NCBI GenBank assembly: GCA_026397675.1
Contig: JAPLUH010000542.1
Location: forward strand, 1 to 7,923
Direction: 5' to 3'
From: Verrucomicrobiota bacterium
GTDB lineage: Bacteria; Verrucomicrobiota; Verrucomicrobiia; Limisphaerales; UBA9464
DNA: 7,923 nucleotides
Shown here: piece by piece, positions 1 through 6,585 of the stretch
Layout of the letters: the number at the start of each line of letters is the position of its first letter
Numbering within the stretch: position 1 is the first letter of the stretch
The notes under the pieces: model-generated
Databases searched by the model: none
What the model saw: only the letters and a program-made list of their open reading frames with translations
What the model was told of the DNA's origin: nothing
Translations under genes and position numbers: made by a program

Positions 1-93
1 CCCAAACGCCTCGAGGGTGCTCGACCCATCCGTGGAGTCCCTCTGCCTCACCTCAAAACCCTCCGCGACCTCCGCGTCAATGCCATCGGGTAG
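1..93 (+). other. Possible C-terminal tail of an upstream gene, or low-complexity intergenic repeat
   Basis: Frame 1 is open from the window edge to a TAG at 91-93 and encodes 30 residues, basic and rich in Leu and Pro, including PLPHLKTLRDLRV. This could be the end of a plus-strand gene converging on the dehydrogenase at 152. The exact antisense register is also open and gives an acidic peptide, so open frames here mean little. The DNA contains two near-identical 9-mers, CTCCGCGAC and CTCCGCGTC, at 61-78, after a pyrimidine-rich CTCTGCCTCACCTC stretch. That style resembles the short dispersed repeats found between genes in many environmental bacteria, which would make both peptides spurious. 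I cannot choose between these readings from this sequence. Confidence 0.3.
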
Positions 94-151
94 GTCTTCC
101 AAATCCAGCGGGGAACCAAAAGATTGTTACCTCACGTCACCTCACTTTTCA

Positions 152-1129
152 TTAGATGATCTGATCTTCCAACTGCTGACGAAGTTCCCATCGGTCCAGA
201 TTCCGCAAGAAGTGTCGAACCAACTTGTCGTCCTGATCGGTGGTGCCTCCGCCGATATGACAAGTGATGAAGCAGTTGGATGCTCTCCAGAGGGGATGCT
301 CGGGCGGGAGCGGTTCCGGATCCATCACGTCGAGATAGGCTCCCCCCAACCTCCCCGAGTCCAACGCGTGAATGAGAGCCTCCTGATCCACCGTGGTACC
401 GCGACCGATATTGTAGAATCGGGCTCCGGGTTTGAATTGGGCAAATCGAGCAGCATCGACAAATTTTCGGGTCGTCAATGAATCGGGCAATAGGTTGATC
501 ACGTGATCTGCTTCAGCCAACGCTCGGAACAACTCCTCTTCGAGCACAATGGTAACACCGGCGGCGTCTTCTGGACGCCTTCGGAGGGCCATCAACCTCA
601 TATCGAATGGCTCCAACAACCGCGCAAGACGCCGCCCTATTGCTCCATACCCAAGGATGACTGCTGTCTGCCCCGTAAGCACGGACGCCGTGAAGCGGTC
701 CTCCAAGTAACGCCAATCCCGTTCACCATCTTGGTTGCGGAGTTGCGACGGCAAATTTCGAGTCAGTGCCAACATGCCGGCAAGGACTTGTTGGGCACAG
801 GGATCGGCAAAGACCGAAGACGCATTCGTCACGGGTGCGCCGCGGGAACGCATCGCCTGACGAAAATCGTCACGGTCGTATCGGGTGTATCCAGCTGTCG
901 AGAGCGCCACCCATCCGATTCGACTGTAGGCCAAAACATCCTCCGGTGCCGGTTGACCATAAGCGATGTCTACCTCCGCGAGGCTCGAGTCCGGTTCACC
1001 CGGAAGCAGCACTGATCGCGACGAAGCAGCGGATTGAACCAGACGGTCTCCACGACGCTCCAATTCTTGCCTCAAATATAACTCTGCGGAGGGCTGCATT
1101 TCATGGTTGGTCCAGACGGTTCGGTTCAC
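152..1129 (-). CDS. D-isomer-specific 2-hydroxyacid dehydrogenase family protein
   Basis: This is a 325-residue NAD(P)-dependent oxidoreductase of the family that includes phosphoglycerate, glyoxylate and formate dehydrogenases. It probably acts in the cytosol on a 2-hydroxy or 2-oxo acid. The dinucleotide-binding turn GYGAIG is at residues 160-165. The catalytic triad is intact: Arg243 in NIGRGTTVD, Glu272 in DPEPLPPEHPLW and His291 in CHIGGG. The Arg-to-Glu spacing of 29 residues equals that of E. coli SerA. There is no ACT domain and the length is normal for single-unit members. The start is GTG at 1129, chosen because the first strand (RTVWTN) precedes the next candidate, ATG at 1099. No Shine-Dalgarno sequence precedes either. 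The gene is divergent from the Gfo/Idh gene. The exact substrate cannot be read from the sequence. Confidence 0.93.
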   Translation of the reverse strand: MNRTVWTNHEMQPSAELYLRQELERRGDRLVQSAASSRSVLLPGEPDSSLAEVDIAYGQPAPEDVLAYSRIGWVALSTAGYTRYDRDDFRQAMRSRGAPVTNASSVFADPCAQQVLAGMLALTRNLPSQLRNQDGERDWRYLEDRFTASVLTGQTAVILGYGAIGRRLARLLEPFDMRLMALRRRPEDAAGVTIVLEEELFRALAEADHVINLLPDSLTTRKFVDAARFAQFKPGARFYNIGRGTTVDQEALIHALDSGRLGGAYLDVMDPEPLPPEHPLWRASNCFITCHIGGGTTDQDDKLVRHFLRNLDRWELRQQLEDQII

Positions 1130-1216
1130 GGGCCGCGATCTCGAACCAGGCGCCCTTCAGGCGCAAGCCAAACTCGGTCTGGACGTGGGCACCCGGGATG
1201 AATCCAATCCTCCCCA
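1130..1216. promoter_or_regulatory. Divergent intergenic spacer, presumed to hold both promoters
   Basis: These 87 nt separate the GTG start of the dehydrogenase (minus) from the ATG start of the oxidoreductase (plus), so transcription of both genes should begin in or near it. I see no convincing -35/-10 pair and no GGAGG-type ribosome site at a useful distance from either start. The spacer is GC-rich and free of stops in several frames. The plus frame ends in a TGA overlapping the ATG at 1217 (ATGA), and a minus frame ends in a TGA at 1101-1103. It therefore looks more like coding DNA than a typical AT-rich promoter region. Confidence 0.35.
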
Positions 1217-2494
1217 ATGAGATCCACCACTTTGTCGCGACGGCACTTCCTGCAGTCCACCGCATGGGTGACCGGATCCGCGCTCCTACCGCAGGCCGCC
1301 CGCTCAGCACAACCCAGCAATCAGGTGGCCGTGGGAGTGATGGGGTTGCACCGAGGCAAGGCCCATCTGGAGGGTTTCCTGACCGTCCCGGGATGTGTGA
1401 TCGGGACTGTTTGTGATGTGGACCGACGGGCGGCTGCCGAGGCCGCGGATTGGGTTGAAAAAAAGACAGGCCGCCGCCCGAAGGAGGTGAGCGATTTCCG
1501 CAGAATGCTCGACGATCGATCGCTGGACGCCATCAGCATCGCGGCTCCCAACCACTGGCATGCACCCGCTACGATCCTGGGCTGCGACGCCGGCAAGCAC
1601 GTCTACGTCGAAAAACCCGGCAGTCACAACGCGCGGGAGGCTCAATGGATGGTGGCTGCGGCCCGAAAACACAGGCGCCTGGTTCAGATGGGAAACCAAC
1701 GCCGCAGTTGGACTCTTGTCCGAGAGGCAATGGATGAACTCCATGGCGGGATCATCGGAAAACTCCACGCTGCCCGCACCTGGTACACCGCGGACCGCAC
1801 TACCATCGGCCACGGCAAAACCGCTCCCGTTCCGGAATGGCTCGATTACTCCCTCTGGCAAGGCCCAGCCCCAGAAATCCCCTACCGGGACAACGTCGTC
1901 CATTACAACTGGCACTGGCGCTGGCACTGGGGTGGCGGTGAATTGGCCAACAATGGGCCCCATTTTCTCGACCTCGCTCGCTGGGGACTCGGTGTGGATT
2001 GTCCCACCCAAGTCAGTTGCTCCGGAGGTCGCTACTACTTCCAAGACGATCAGGAAACACCCGACACCATTCAGGCTTCCTACGAATTTGGTTCTAGCCA
2101 GATAACTTGGGAATGCCACAGCTGCAATCCGCGCGGCCATTACGGAGTCGGTGTCGGTGTCGAGTTCTTGGGAGACGGAGGCGCTTTCCTACTGCTGGAC
2201 AGCGGATGGAAACAAATCGACGACAAAGGCAAGACGGTCCGTGAAGGTCAAGCGCCCCGCAGGGACTCCGACCACTTCCTTAATTTCATCGAAGCGATCC
2301 GCGGCAACGCTCGCCTCAATTCGGAAATTGAGGAGGGCCAGAAGAGCACCCTGCTCTGCCATCTAGGAAACATCGCCTGGCGCACCGGACACTCGCTTCA
2401 CCTCGATCCCAAAAGCCGCTCTCTGCGCCGGGATCCAGCCGCCTCCGCTCTCTGGGGCCGCGAATACCGACCGGGCTGGAAGCCCAAGGTCTGA
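1217..2494 (+). CDS. Tat-exported Gfo/Idh/MocA family oxidoreductase
   Basis: This is a 425-residue NAD(P)-dependent oxidoreductase of the glucose-fructose oxidoreductase/inositol dehydrogenase family, probably acting on a sugar or cyclitol outside the cytoplasm. The N-terminus is a twin-arginine signal: Arg8-Arg9 in TLSRRHFLQS, a short hydrophobic stretch, then an Ala-rich region near residues 20-31. The Rossmann fold starts at NQVAVGVMGLHRGKAH (35-50), followed by CDVDRR (66-71) and the family motif VEKPGSHN (131-138). The C-terminal domain contains HYNWHWRWHWGGGELANNGPH (229-249) with HFLDLARW (249-256). These are features of the large verrucomicrobial/planctomycete subgroup. The start is fixed by the Tat motif; no Shine-Dalgarno sequence is seen. 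The substrate is unknown. Related proteins often sit in carbohydrate catabolism loci, but apart from the divergent dehydrogenase the context does not identify a pathway. Confidence 0.93.
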   Translation: MRSTTLSRRHFLQSTAWVTGSALLPQAARSAQPSNQVAVGVMGLHRGKAHLEGFLTVPGCVIGTVCDVDRRAAAEAADWVEKKTGRRPKEVSDFRRMLDDRSLDAISIAAPNHWHAPATILGCDAGKHVYVEKPGSHNAREAQWMVAAARKHRRLVQMGNQRRSWTLVREAMDELHGGIIGKLHAARTWYTADRTTIGHGKTAPVPEWLDYSLWQGPAPEIPYRDNVVHYNWHWRWHWGGGELANNGPHFLDLARWGLGVDCPTQVSCSGGRYYFQDDQETPDTIQASYEFGSSQITWECHSCNPRGHYGVGVGVEFLGDGGAFLLLDSGWKQIDDKGKTVREGQAPRRDSDHFLNFIEAIRGNARLNSEIEEGQKSTLLCHLGNIAWRTGHSLHLDPKSRSLRRDPAASALWGREYRPGWKPKV

Positions 2495-2526
2495 TGTCCT
2501 GGAACAAAACGAAACCACCGGACATC
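2493..2526 (+). terminator. Hairpin at the 3' end of the Gfo/Idh gene, without U-tract
   Basis: GATGTCC (2493-2499), which includes the last bases of the stop codon, pairs perfectly with GGACATC (2520-2526). An inner TGG/CCA can extend the stem past a two-base bulge, leaving a 12-nt A-rich loop. No T-run follows, so it is not a classical intrinsic terminator. It could stabilise the 3' end of the message or help Rho-dependent termination. Confidence 0.3.
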
Positions 2527-2725
2527 CAATAGACAGACAGCCAACCCTGCCTCCATCAGTAGGCCCCTCCCAAGGTAACTCGACCATCCATCGACGCCTA
2601 GCGCCACAACCCACCCATTCATTGGCAACCCTCTGTGCATCTTGGTGCATGCAGTCAAAGCAGCTGCGCCGTGTCCGGATTGGCTTTGACCCAAAGGCTC
2701 AGGGTTGGTCTTCTTCGCGGTCATC
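2495..2725. other. 231-nt intergenic spacer with a GTGCAT direct repeat
   Basis: I see no gene here. Frames that run through it on either strand are shadows of the flanking genes and lack recognisable protein features. The only structures are the hairpin at its left edge and two GTGCAT copies at 2635-2640 and 2645-2650. The copies are 10 bp apart, one helical turn, and the second merges into the palindrome TGCATGCA (2646-2653). The right part must contain the promoter of the gene at 2726, but no good -35/-10 pair is visible. Confidence 0.5.
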
Positions 2726-3163
2726 ATGAAACCGAATCGCATCCTTCCCGATCTCCAGTGCTCGCTCCTCTGCGAGGACGTGAAGCAAGAGTCCAATGGC
2801 AATTTTATCCTGATCGGCATCATCGGTCTGGTTCGTGTACCCCAATTGCCAATCACCGCTTTCAAACTATGCGTGTTCAACCGCTGGGTGGCCGGCATCG
2901 GGCAATTCACCGAAATGGTCCGCCTCATCGCTCCGGATGGAAGCACTGCGCTGCGTCAGAACTCCGTGAAGTTCCAATTGGCTGATCCAGTCCAAGCGAT
3001 GACAACGGTGAGCGTGATGGCCAATGTTGAATTCAAGGAAGCCGGCGTTTACACCATCGAAGTGCTGGTCGATGACGTGATGAAACTGCGCTTCCCAATT
3101 CCCGTGGTACAGGCCCAACAACCCCCGCAAGGCGGAGCGCCCCAACCTGCTGTCGAAGGCTGA
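2726..3163 (+). CDS. DUF6941-like protein of unknown function
   Basis: This is a 145-residue soluble protein with no signal peptide or membrane segment. An N-terminal strand (PDLQCSLLCEDV, 8-19) leads into NGNFILIGIIGLVRVPQLP (24-42). Then comes a beta-rich body with a ligand-free-looking sandwich pattern (MVRLIAPDGS, 64-73; VMANVEFKEAGVYTIEVLVD, 97-116). The order 'early strand, F-x-L-I-G-I, V-P-x-x-P, later GVYTIEV' is what I associate with DUF6941, whose function is not known. The last 16 residues are a flexible Gln/Pro/Gly/Ala tail. ATG at 2726 is preferred over a TTG at 2705 because it begins just before the first conserved strand; neither has a Shine-Dalgarno sequence. The gene is apparently transcribed alone and ends in a strong terminator. 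The family assignment is from memory and is moderate. Confidence 0.75.
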   Translation: MKPNRILPDLQCSLLCEDVKQESNGNFILIGIIGLVRVPQLPITAFKLCVFNRWVAGIGQFTEMVRLIAPDGSTALRQNSVKFQLADPVQAMTTVSVMANVEFKEAGVYTIEVLVDDVMKLRFPIPVVQAQQPPQGGAPQPAVEG

Positions 3164-3181
3164 AAATTTGAGGCAATTCAG

Positions 3182-3216
3182 GCCCGGTCCGGACACTCGT
3201 CCGGCCGGGCATTTTT
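3182..3216 (+). terminator. Rho-independent terminator after the DUF6941-like gene
   Basis: GCCCGG (3182-3187) and CCGGAC (3189-3194) pair with GTCCGG (3199-3204) and CCGGGC (3205-3210), giving a 12-bp GC-rich stem with one bulged T at 3188 and an ACTC loop. It is followed by ATTTTT at 3211-3216. The T-run lies only on the plus side, so it serves the plus-strand gene, whose stop codon is 18 nt upstream, and not scpB on the other strand. Confidence 0.88.
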
Positions 3217-3222
3217 CATGAC

Positions 3223-3251
3223 GTTCGGTGGGAAAGTCAAAACACCCGAAC
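3223..3251 (-). terminator. Possible scpB 3' hairpin
   Basis: GTTCGG plus TG (3223-3230) pairs with CA and CCGAAC (3243-3251), giving 8 bp with one bulged base and a 12-nt loop. It starts 25 nt beyond the scpB stop codon on the minus strand. No T-run follows on the minus side, so a termination role is uncertain. The pair of hairpins at 3182-3216 and 3223-3251 separates the two convergent genes. Confidence 0.3.
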
Positions 3252-3276
3252 CCAGACAGCAATTATTTCCCAACCT

Positions 3277-4038
3277 CTAAGCGCCACCGCTGATGTCTGC
3301 CGCAGGAGACACCGGTTCTTCCAATCTCGATTCGGAGGGGACCGCTTCATCGGATAGCGGCCCATCCAAGGCGAGAGCCAACGTCTCGGGAGAGGCTTCT
3401 TCCAATTTAGGAGATTCCGGGGCCGTCGCCAGACCAGGATCCACCGTCAAGAGCGACTCCGGTCGGTGAACGGGTATCCGCCGTAGTTCTGAGGCGTCCG
3501 GGAGGCCCTCCAGCTCTGCTAGTCCGAAATACTCCAGGAAGGTCGCCGTGGTGCCATACTGCATCGGTCGACCAATGACTTCAGCTCGCCCCGTCTGCTC
3601 GATAAGCCCTCGCTCAACGAGGCTGGACAGAACGCCGTCGACCGCAACGCCCCGAATCTGCTCCATCTCCGCCCGGGTAATCGGTTGTCGGTAGGCGACA
3701 ATGGCCAGAGTCTCCAACGCGGGTTGGCTCAAGCGGGAAGGACGAATCTTCACACCCAAAAAGGCTCTGAGCCACGGCCCGTAGTCCGGCTCATTGACGA
3801 ATTGCCAGGCCCCAGCCACACACACCAATCGATAACTGCGCTGCGCAACCCGATGATCTTCCTCCAAGAGCTTGAGTCCCTCCAAGATGCGGTCTAGGTC
3901 GAGCTTGAGCAGTGCGCGCACGGGCTCGATCGCGTTTTCCTCCTGCGCGGCACGATTCAGTATATCCCTCAACTCCATGAGGGAGAGGGGCTTCTGGGCA
4001 GCGAACAGCAAGGATTCCAGAACAAGTTTAAGCTCCAT
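3277..4038 (-). CDS. scpB: Segregation and condensation protein B
   Basis: ScpB is the winged-helix (kite) subunit that, with the kleisin ScpA, joins the SMC ATPase to form the bacterial condensin acting on the nucleoid. The 253-residue product begins MELKLVLESLLFAAQKPLS, the standard first helix. It then has the first winged helix (about 1-95) and the second (about 100-180). The second carries the hallmark sequence QPALETLAIVAYRQPITRAE (105-124), IRGVAVDGVLSSLVERGLI (128-146) and GRPMQYGTTATFLEYFGL (156-173). Residues after about 190 form an acidic, Pro/Ser/Glu-rich tail longer than in many ScpBs. The start at 4038 is chosen over an upstream GTG at 4119 because the extra 27 residues match nothing in ScpB. 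scpA, often the adjacent gene, is absent from both sides here, so scpB appears to be transcribed alone. Confidence 0.95.
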   Translation of the reverse strand: MELKLVLESLLFAAQKPLSLMELRDILNRAAQEENAIEPVRALLKLDLDRILEGLKLLEEDHRVAQRSYRLVCVAGAWQFVNEPDYGPWLRAFLGVKIRPSRLSQPALETLAIVAYRQPITRAEMEQIRGVAVDGVLSSLVERGLIEQTGRAEVIGRPMQYGTTATFLEYFGLAELEGLPDASELRRIPVHRPESLLTVDPGLATAPESPKLEEASPETLALALDGPLSDEAVPSESRLEEPVSPAADISGGA

Positions 4039-4176
4039 CGTGTGACCCCGGACATGACGGGAATGATGGGCAAAGACAAGCCCTGAAAATAATGAAACTC
4101 GAACTTCCCTCGAATTCACACCGGTTGCCCATTGTCTGAACCCAGTCGTTACCTAGAGTTGCGGCAGCGTTGTCCT
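4039..4176. promoter_or_regulatory. Divergent promoter region between scpB and the DUF481 gene
   Basis: This spacer of 138 nt must contain promoters for both genes. On the plus strand a weak candidate is TTGTCT (4132-4137), a 16-bp gap, then TAGAGT (4154-4159), each 4 of 6 to the sigma-70 consensus; this would leave a leader of only about 10 nt. On the minus side the region near 4085-4120 is locally AT-rich and has TTCGAG twice at an 11-bp offset. In-frame extensions of both genes into this spacer (TTG at 4132, GTG at 4119) look non-coding. Confidence 0.35.
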
Positions 4177-4968
4177 ATGAACCAACAATTTTTGAGCATC
4201 TGCCTGGCCTTGAGCGTTGCCACCGTGTCGACACGGGCGGCCGAAGTGTCGACCAACGCTCCCGCGGCAAAAAATCCCCCCGCCGCCCTCCCCAAGCCTC
4301 CCAGTCCCTGGCATATTACCGCATCGATGAATGCAGCAGTTTCTCGCGGCAATGCAGACACTCTGCTCGTGGGTGCCGCCCTCAAGTCGCCCCGAAAATG
4401 GAATACGAATGAGAGCGCTCTGGGAGTCGATGGGACTTATGGCAGCAACAGCGATCCGACCACACGCAAGGAAACAACCACTGCCCAAAACTACGGCCTA
4501 TATGCCCAGTACAACCGGATGCTGTCCGATCGCGTTTACTTGGGTCTCCGGTCCGATGCCCGCCAAGATCGGATCGCGTTCATCGACTACCGCGCCACTG
4601 TGGCCCCTGCCTTTGGTTACTACGCCATCAAGAACGACCGGTTGAAGTTAAAACTAGAAAACGGTCCCGCCTTCATTTTCGAGAACCTCAAGGGAGCCGG
4701 AACCGCCAACTACCTGACGCTGCGTTTAGCCGAGGAGGTGCAGTGGAAGATCAACGATCGCGCGTCCATTATCCACAGCATGGAATACCTACCTCAGGTG
4801 GCCGACTTTGGAAATTTTGTAATAAACTTCAGTCTGGGGCTCTCGACCAAGATCACCGACAAGGCCAGTGCCAACATCACATTCCAAGATTTTTACCGCT
4901 CGGTTCCGGCTCCGGGTCGCCGTGGCAATGACCTGCGCCTCATGGCTGGAATTTCCTATAGTTTTTAA
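4177..4968 (+). CDS. DUF481 family (YdiY-like) outer-membrane protein
   Basis: This is a 263-residue predicted outer-membrane beta-barrel of the DUF481 / salt-induced outer membrane protein family. No molecular function is established for the family. The Sec signal peptide covers residues 1 to about 22 (MNQQFLSICLALSVATVSTR, then AAE). A Pro/Ala-rich linker follows (about 28-44). The barrel then opens with the family's SRGNADT motif (56-62) and continues as alternating polar/aromatic strands with a short period. The chain ends in SYSF, with the terminal Phe that the BAM machinery recognises on barrels. The ATG at 4177 is chosen because it gives a clean signal peptide; a TTG at 4132 would put 15 unlikely residues in front. 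No Shine-Dalgarno sequence is present. It is the first of a run of plus-strand genes, but the 122-nt gap downstream makes an operon with the DUF1552 gene uncertain. Confidence 0.85.
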   Translation: MNQQFLSICLALSVATVSTRAAEVSTNAPAAKNPPAALPKPPSPWHITASMNAAVSRGNADTLLVGAALKSPRKWNTNESALGVDGTYGSNSDPTTRKETTTAQNYGLYAQYNRMLSDRVYLGLRSDARQDRIAFIDYRATVAPAFGYYAIKNDRLKLKLENGPAFIFENLKGAGTANYLTLRLAEEVQWKINDRASIIHSMEYLPQVADFGNFVINFSLGLSTKITDKASANITFQDFYRSVPAPGRRGNDLRLMAGISYSF

Positions 4969-5090
4969 GATCCTATTCTCGCAACTCCAGCGACGGGGCC
5001 CCACTCCCCTCACCCCCTTTCAGCGGGTCGCAAACGCCAAGGTATGAACATGGCTTTCGCCCGTTGAACTCTAACCGTACACTCCACGTT

Positions 5091-6491
5091 ATGCCGTTCG
5101 GAACGTTGTCTCGCAGGACCCTTCTCCGCGGAATGGGTGCCGCTATGGCGCTGCCTTGGTTGGAGGCCATGGCTGCCACCCAGACATCCTCTCCAGCTGA
5201 GGCGGGTGCAGGTGCCAAACCACGACGTTTTGCCTGCCTGTACATGCCCAATGGTACGCGACCCGATCGTTGGACTCCCGAGGGCGAGGGTTCGACGTTC
5301 CAGTTGTCGCCCATTCTGTCTCCGCTTCAAGCCCATCAGTCCGAATTGCTCGTACTGACCCAATTGTGGAATGCGGCCACCAACACCGGTGACGGCCATT
5401 ACGTCAAAACCGGCGGGTTTCTCACCAGCACGACCATCACCCGGACCACCGGCGCTGACCTGTGCTCCGGCAACACCTCGATGGATCAATGGATGGCCCG
5501 GCAGGTCGGCCACCTCACTCCCTTGCCTTCGCTGGAACTGGGCATCGAACCCATCACTACCGGTGTTGATACCAATGTCGGTTTCACGCGCCTCTACGGA
5601 TCACACATTAGCTGGGCAACTCCGACGACTCCCTGCGCCAAGGAGATCAATCCACGTCGGGCCTTCGACCGACTCTTCCGCAACGCCAGCGGATTGCCCG
5701 CCTCGCGCTTCGGAGACAACTCCAGCGTCTTGGACCTCGTCGCCGGCGACGCGCAACGGCTGAAGCAACAGCTAGGCAAGGCAGACCAGCAAAAGCTCAC
5801 GGAATATTTTGAGAGCGTCCGATCGGTAGAACACCGGATTGAATGGGCCAAACGCCGGGCAACGGGCGATTACATGGAAGACCCTGCCGCACGGGCCGAG
5901 ATCCAACGCTTAGGTCAGCGCATCGATGTGTACTCCGATCCGGCTCAAGCCAGCCAACGGGGCATTGACCACACCGAGCAGGTTCGCCTGATGCTCGACA
6001 TCATGGCACTGGCCTTCTGGACCGACTCCACTCGGGTCAGCACCTTCATGTTCGGCAATGCCGTGTCTGGCCGAAACTTCTCCTTCCTGGACGGCGTCAA
6101 AGGCGGTCACCACGAGTACAGCCACCACGAAAACCGCCCGGAGAAGCTCGCTCCCTACGAGCGCATCACCCGGTGGCATATCGAACAATATGCATACTTC
6201 CTGGGTCGCTTGCGTTCCATGAAAGAAGGCACCGGTTCGGTGCTCGACCAATCCATGATTTTGTTCGGAGCCGGCATGCGCGATGGAAATGGCCACAATC
6301 CCCGTAATCTGCCCTTGGTATTGGCGGGACGGGGCGGCGGAACCCTCAACCCAGGCCGTCATCTGGTGTTCTCCAAGGATAGCCCCATGGCCAACCTGCA
6401 CTTGGGACTGATGCGTCGCATGGGAGTCCGCGCGGAGCGTTTCGCCGACAGCACGAATGCCTTGCCAGAACTCGGTAATGCCGAAGCCTGA
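5091..6491 (+). CDS. Tat-exported DUF1552 domain protein
   Basis: This 466-residue exported protein has an unknown biochemical role. The N-terminus is a twin-arginine signal: Arg8-Arg9 in TLSRRTLLRG, a hydrophobic stretch and an Ala-rich end near residue 29. The mature part starts with RRFACLYMPNGTRPDRWTPE (45-64), the typical opening of DUF1552. It continues with LVLTQLWN (87-94), GDGHYVKTGGFLT (100-112), SMDQWMARQVG (130-140) and a His-rich GGHHEYSHHEN (338-348). It ends with SMILFGAGMRDGNGHNPRNL (388-407) and an LAGRGGG loop (411-417). The His/Asp pattern recalls the related DUF1501 proteins of the alkaline-phosphatase-like fold, but catalysis is not shown. The ATG at 5091 gives the best Tat signal; an in-frame TTG lies at 5064. 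In planctomycetes and verrucomicrobia this family is usually encoded beside a large DUF1592-type protein with cytochrome-like domains. No such gene is adjacent here. Confidence 0.9.
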   Translation: MPFGTLSRRTLLRGMGAAMALPWLEAMAATQTSSPAEAGAGAKPRRFACLYMPNGTRPDRWTPEGEGSTFQLSPILSPLQAHQSELLVLTQLWNAATNTGDGHYVKTGGFLTSTTITRTTGADLCSGNTSMDQWMARQVGHLTPLPSLELGIEPITTGVDTNVGFTRLYGSHISWATPTTPCAKEINPRRAFDRLFRNASGLPASRFGDNSSVLDLVAGDAQRLKQQLGKADQQKLTEYFESVRSVEHRIEWAKRRATGDYMEDPAARAEIQRLGQRIDVYSDPAQASQRGIDHTEQVRLMLDIMALAFWTDSTRVSTFMFGNAVSGRNFSFLDGVKGGHHEYSHHENRPEKLAPYERITRWHIEQYAYFLGRLRSMKEGTGSVLDQSMILFGAGMRDGNGHNPRNLPLVLAGRGGGTLNPGRHLVFSKDSPMANLHLGLMRRMGVRAERFADSTNALPELGNAEA

Positions 6492-6512
6492 AGCAACCGT
6501 TCTACAACGGAC

Positions 6513-6533
6513 TACTCTCGACGTGTCGGAGTA
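6513..6533 (+). other. Hairpin just after the DUF1552 gene
   Basis: TACTC (6513-6517) and CGA (6519-6521) pair with TCG (6526-6528) and GAGTA (6529-6533), giving 8 bp with one bulged T and a CGTG loop. It lies 21 nt after the DUF1552 stop. A smaller CCGTT/AACGG stem-loop (6497-6510) stands just before it. There is no T-run, so if this terminates transcription it is not by the standard intrinsic mechanism. Confidence 0.35.
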
Positions 6534-6561
6534 TTCGATACCGTACACGCACTTGAATCTT

Positions 6562-6585
6562 GGCAATCCCTCTCTTCGGGTTGCC
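6562..6585 (+). promoter_or_regulatory. Hairpin in the leader of the FmdB-like gene
   Basis: GGCAA (6562-6566) pairs with TTGCC (6581-6585) and CCC (6568-6570) with GGG (6578-6580), around a TCTCTTC loop and one bulged T. It ends 34 nt before the ATG at 6620. It may be a regulatory leader structure or an end signal for upstream transcription. No riboswitch class was recognised. Confidence 0.25.

Noticed and set aside
17..481. Plus-strand ORF of 154 codons at the left edge
   Set aside because: Most of it is antisense to the C-terminal part of the hydroxyacid dehydrogenase, which has an intact catalytic triad. The peptide shows no family features.
1910..1930. TGGCAC/TGGCGC tandem repeat encoding WHWRWHW in the Gfo/Idh gene, considered as a recent repeat expansion
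   Set aside because: The aromatic/His segment is a normal feature of this Gfo/Idh subgroup as I recall it, so the DNA repeat follows from protein constraint.
1304..2140. Minus-strand ORF of 278 codons
   Set aside because: It is a shadow antisense to the Gfo/Idh gene, whose plus frame has all the family motifs.
2398..2946. Minus-strand ORF of 182 codons spanning the 2495-2725 spacer
   Set aside because: It overlaps the ends of two convincing plus-strand genes, and its product is rich in Arg, Gly and Trp without recognisable domains.
4039..4119. 27-residue N-terminal extension of ScpB from a GTG at 4119
   Set aside because: ScpB proteins begin at the MELKLVLESLLF helix, and the extension lies in the divergent promoter region.
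4993..5020. GGGG/CCCC pairing and C-rich run after the DUF481 gene, considered as a terminator
   Set aside because: The stem is only four base pairs, and the run that follows is mostly C with three T, which does not fit an intrinsic terminator.
5044..5067. Tiny ORF encoding MNMAFAR before the DUF1552 gene, considered as a leader peptide
   Set aside because: It has no properly spaced ribosome site, no run of regulatory codons and no attenuator-like hairpins after it.
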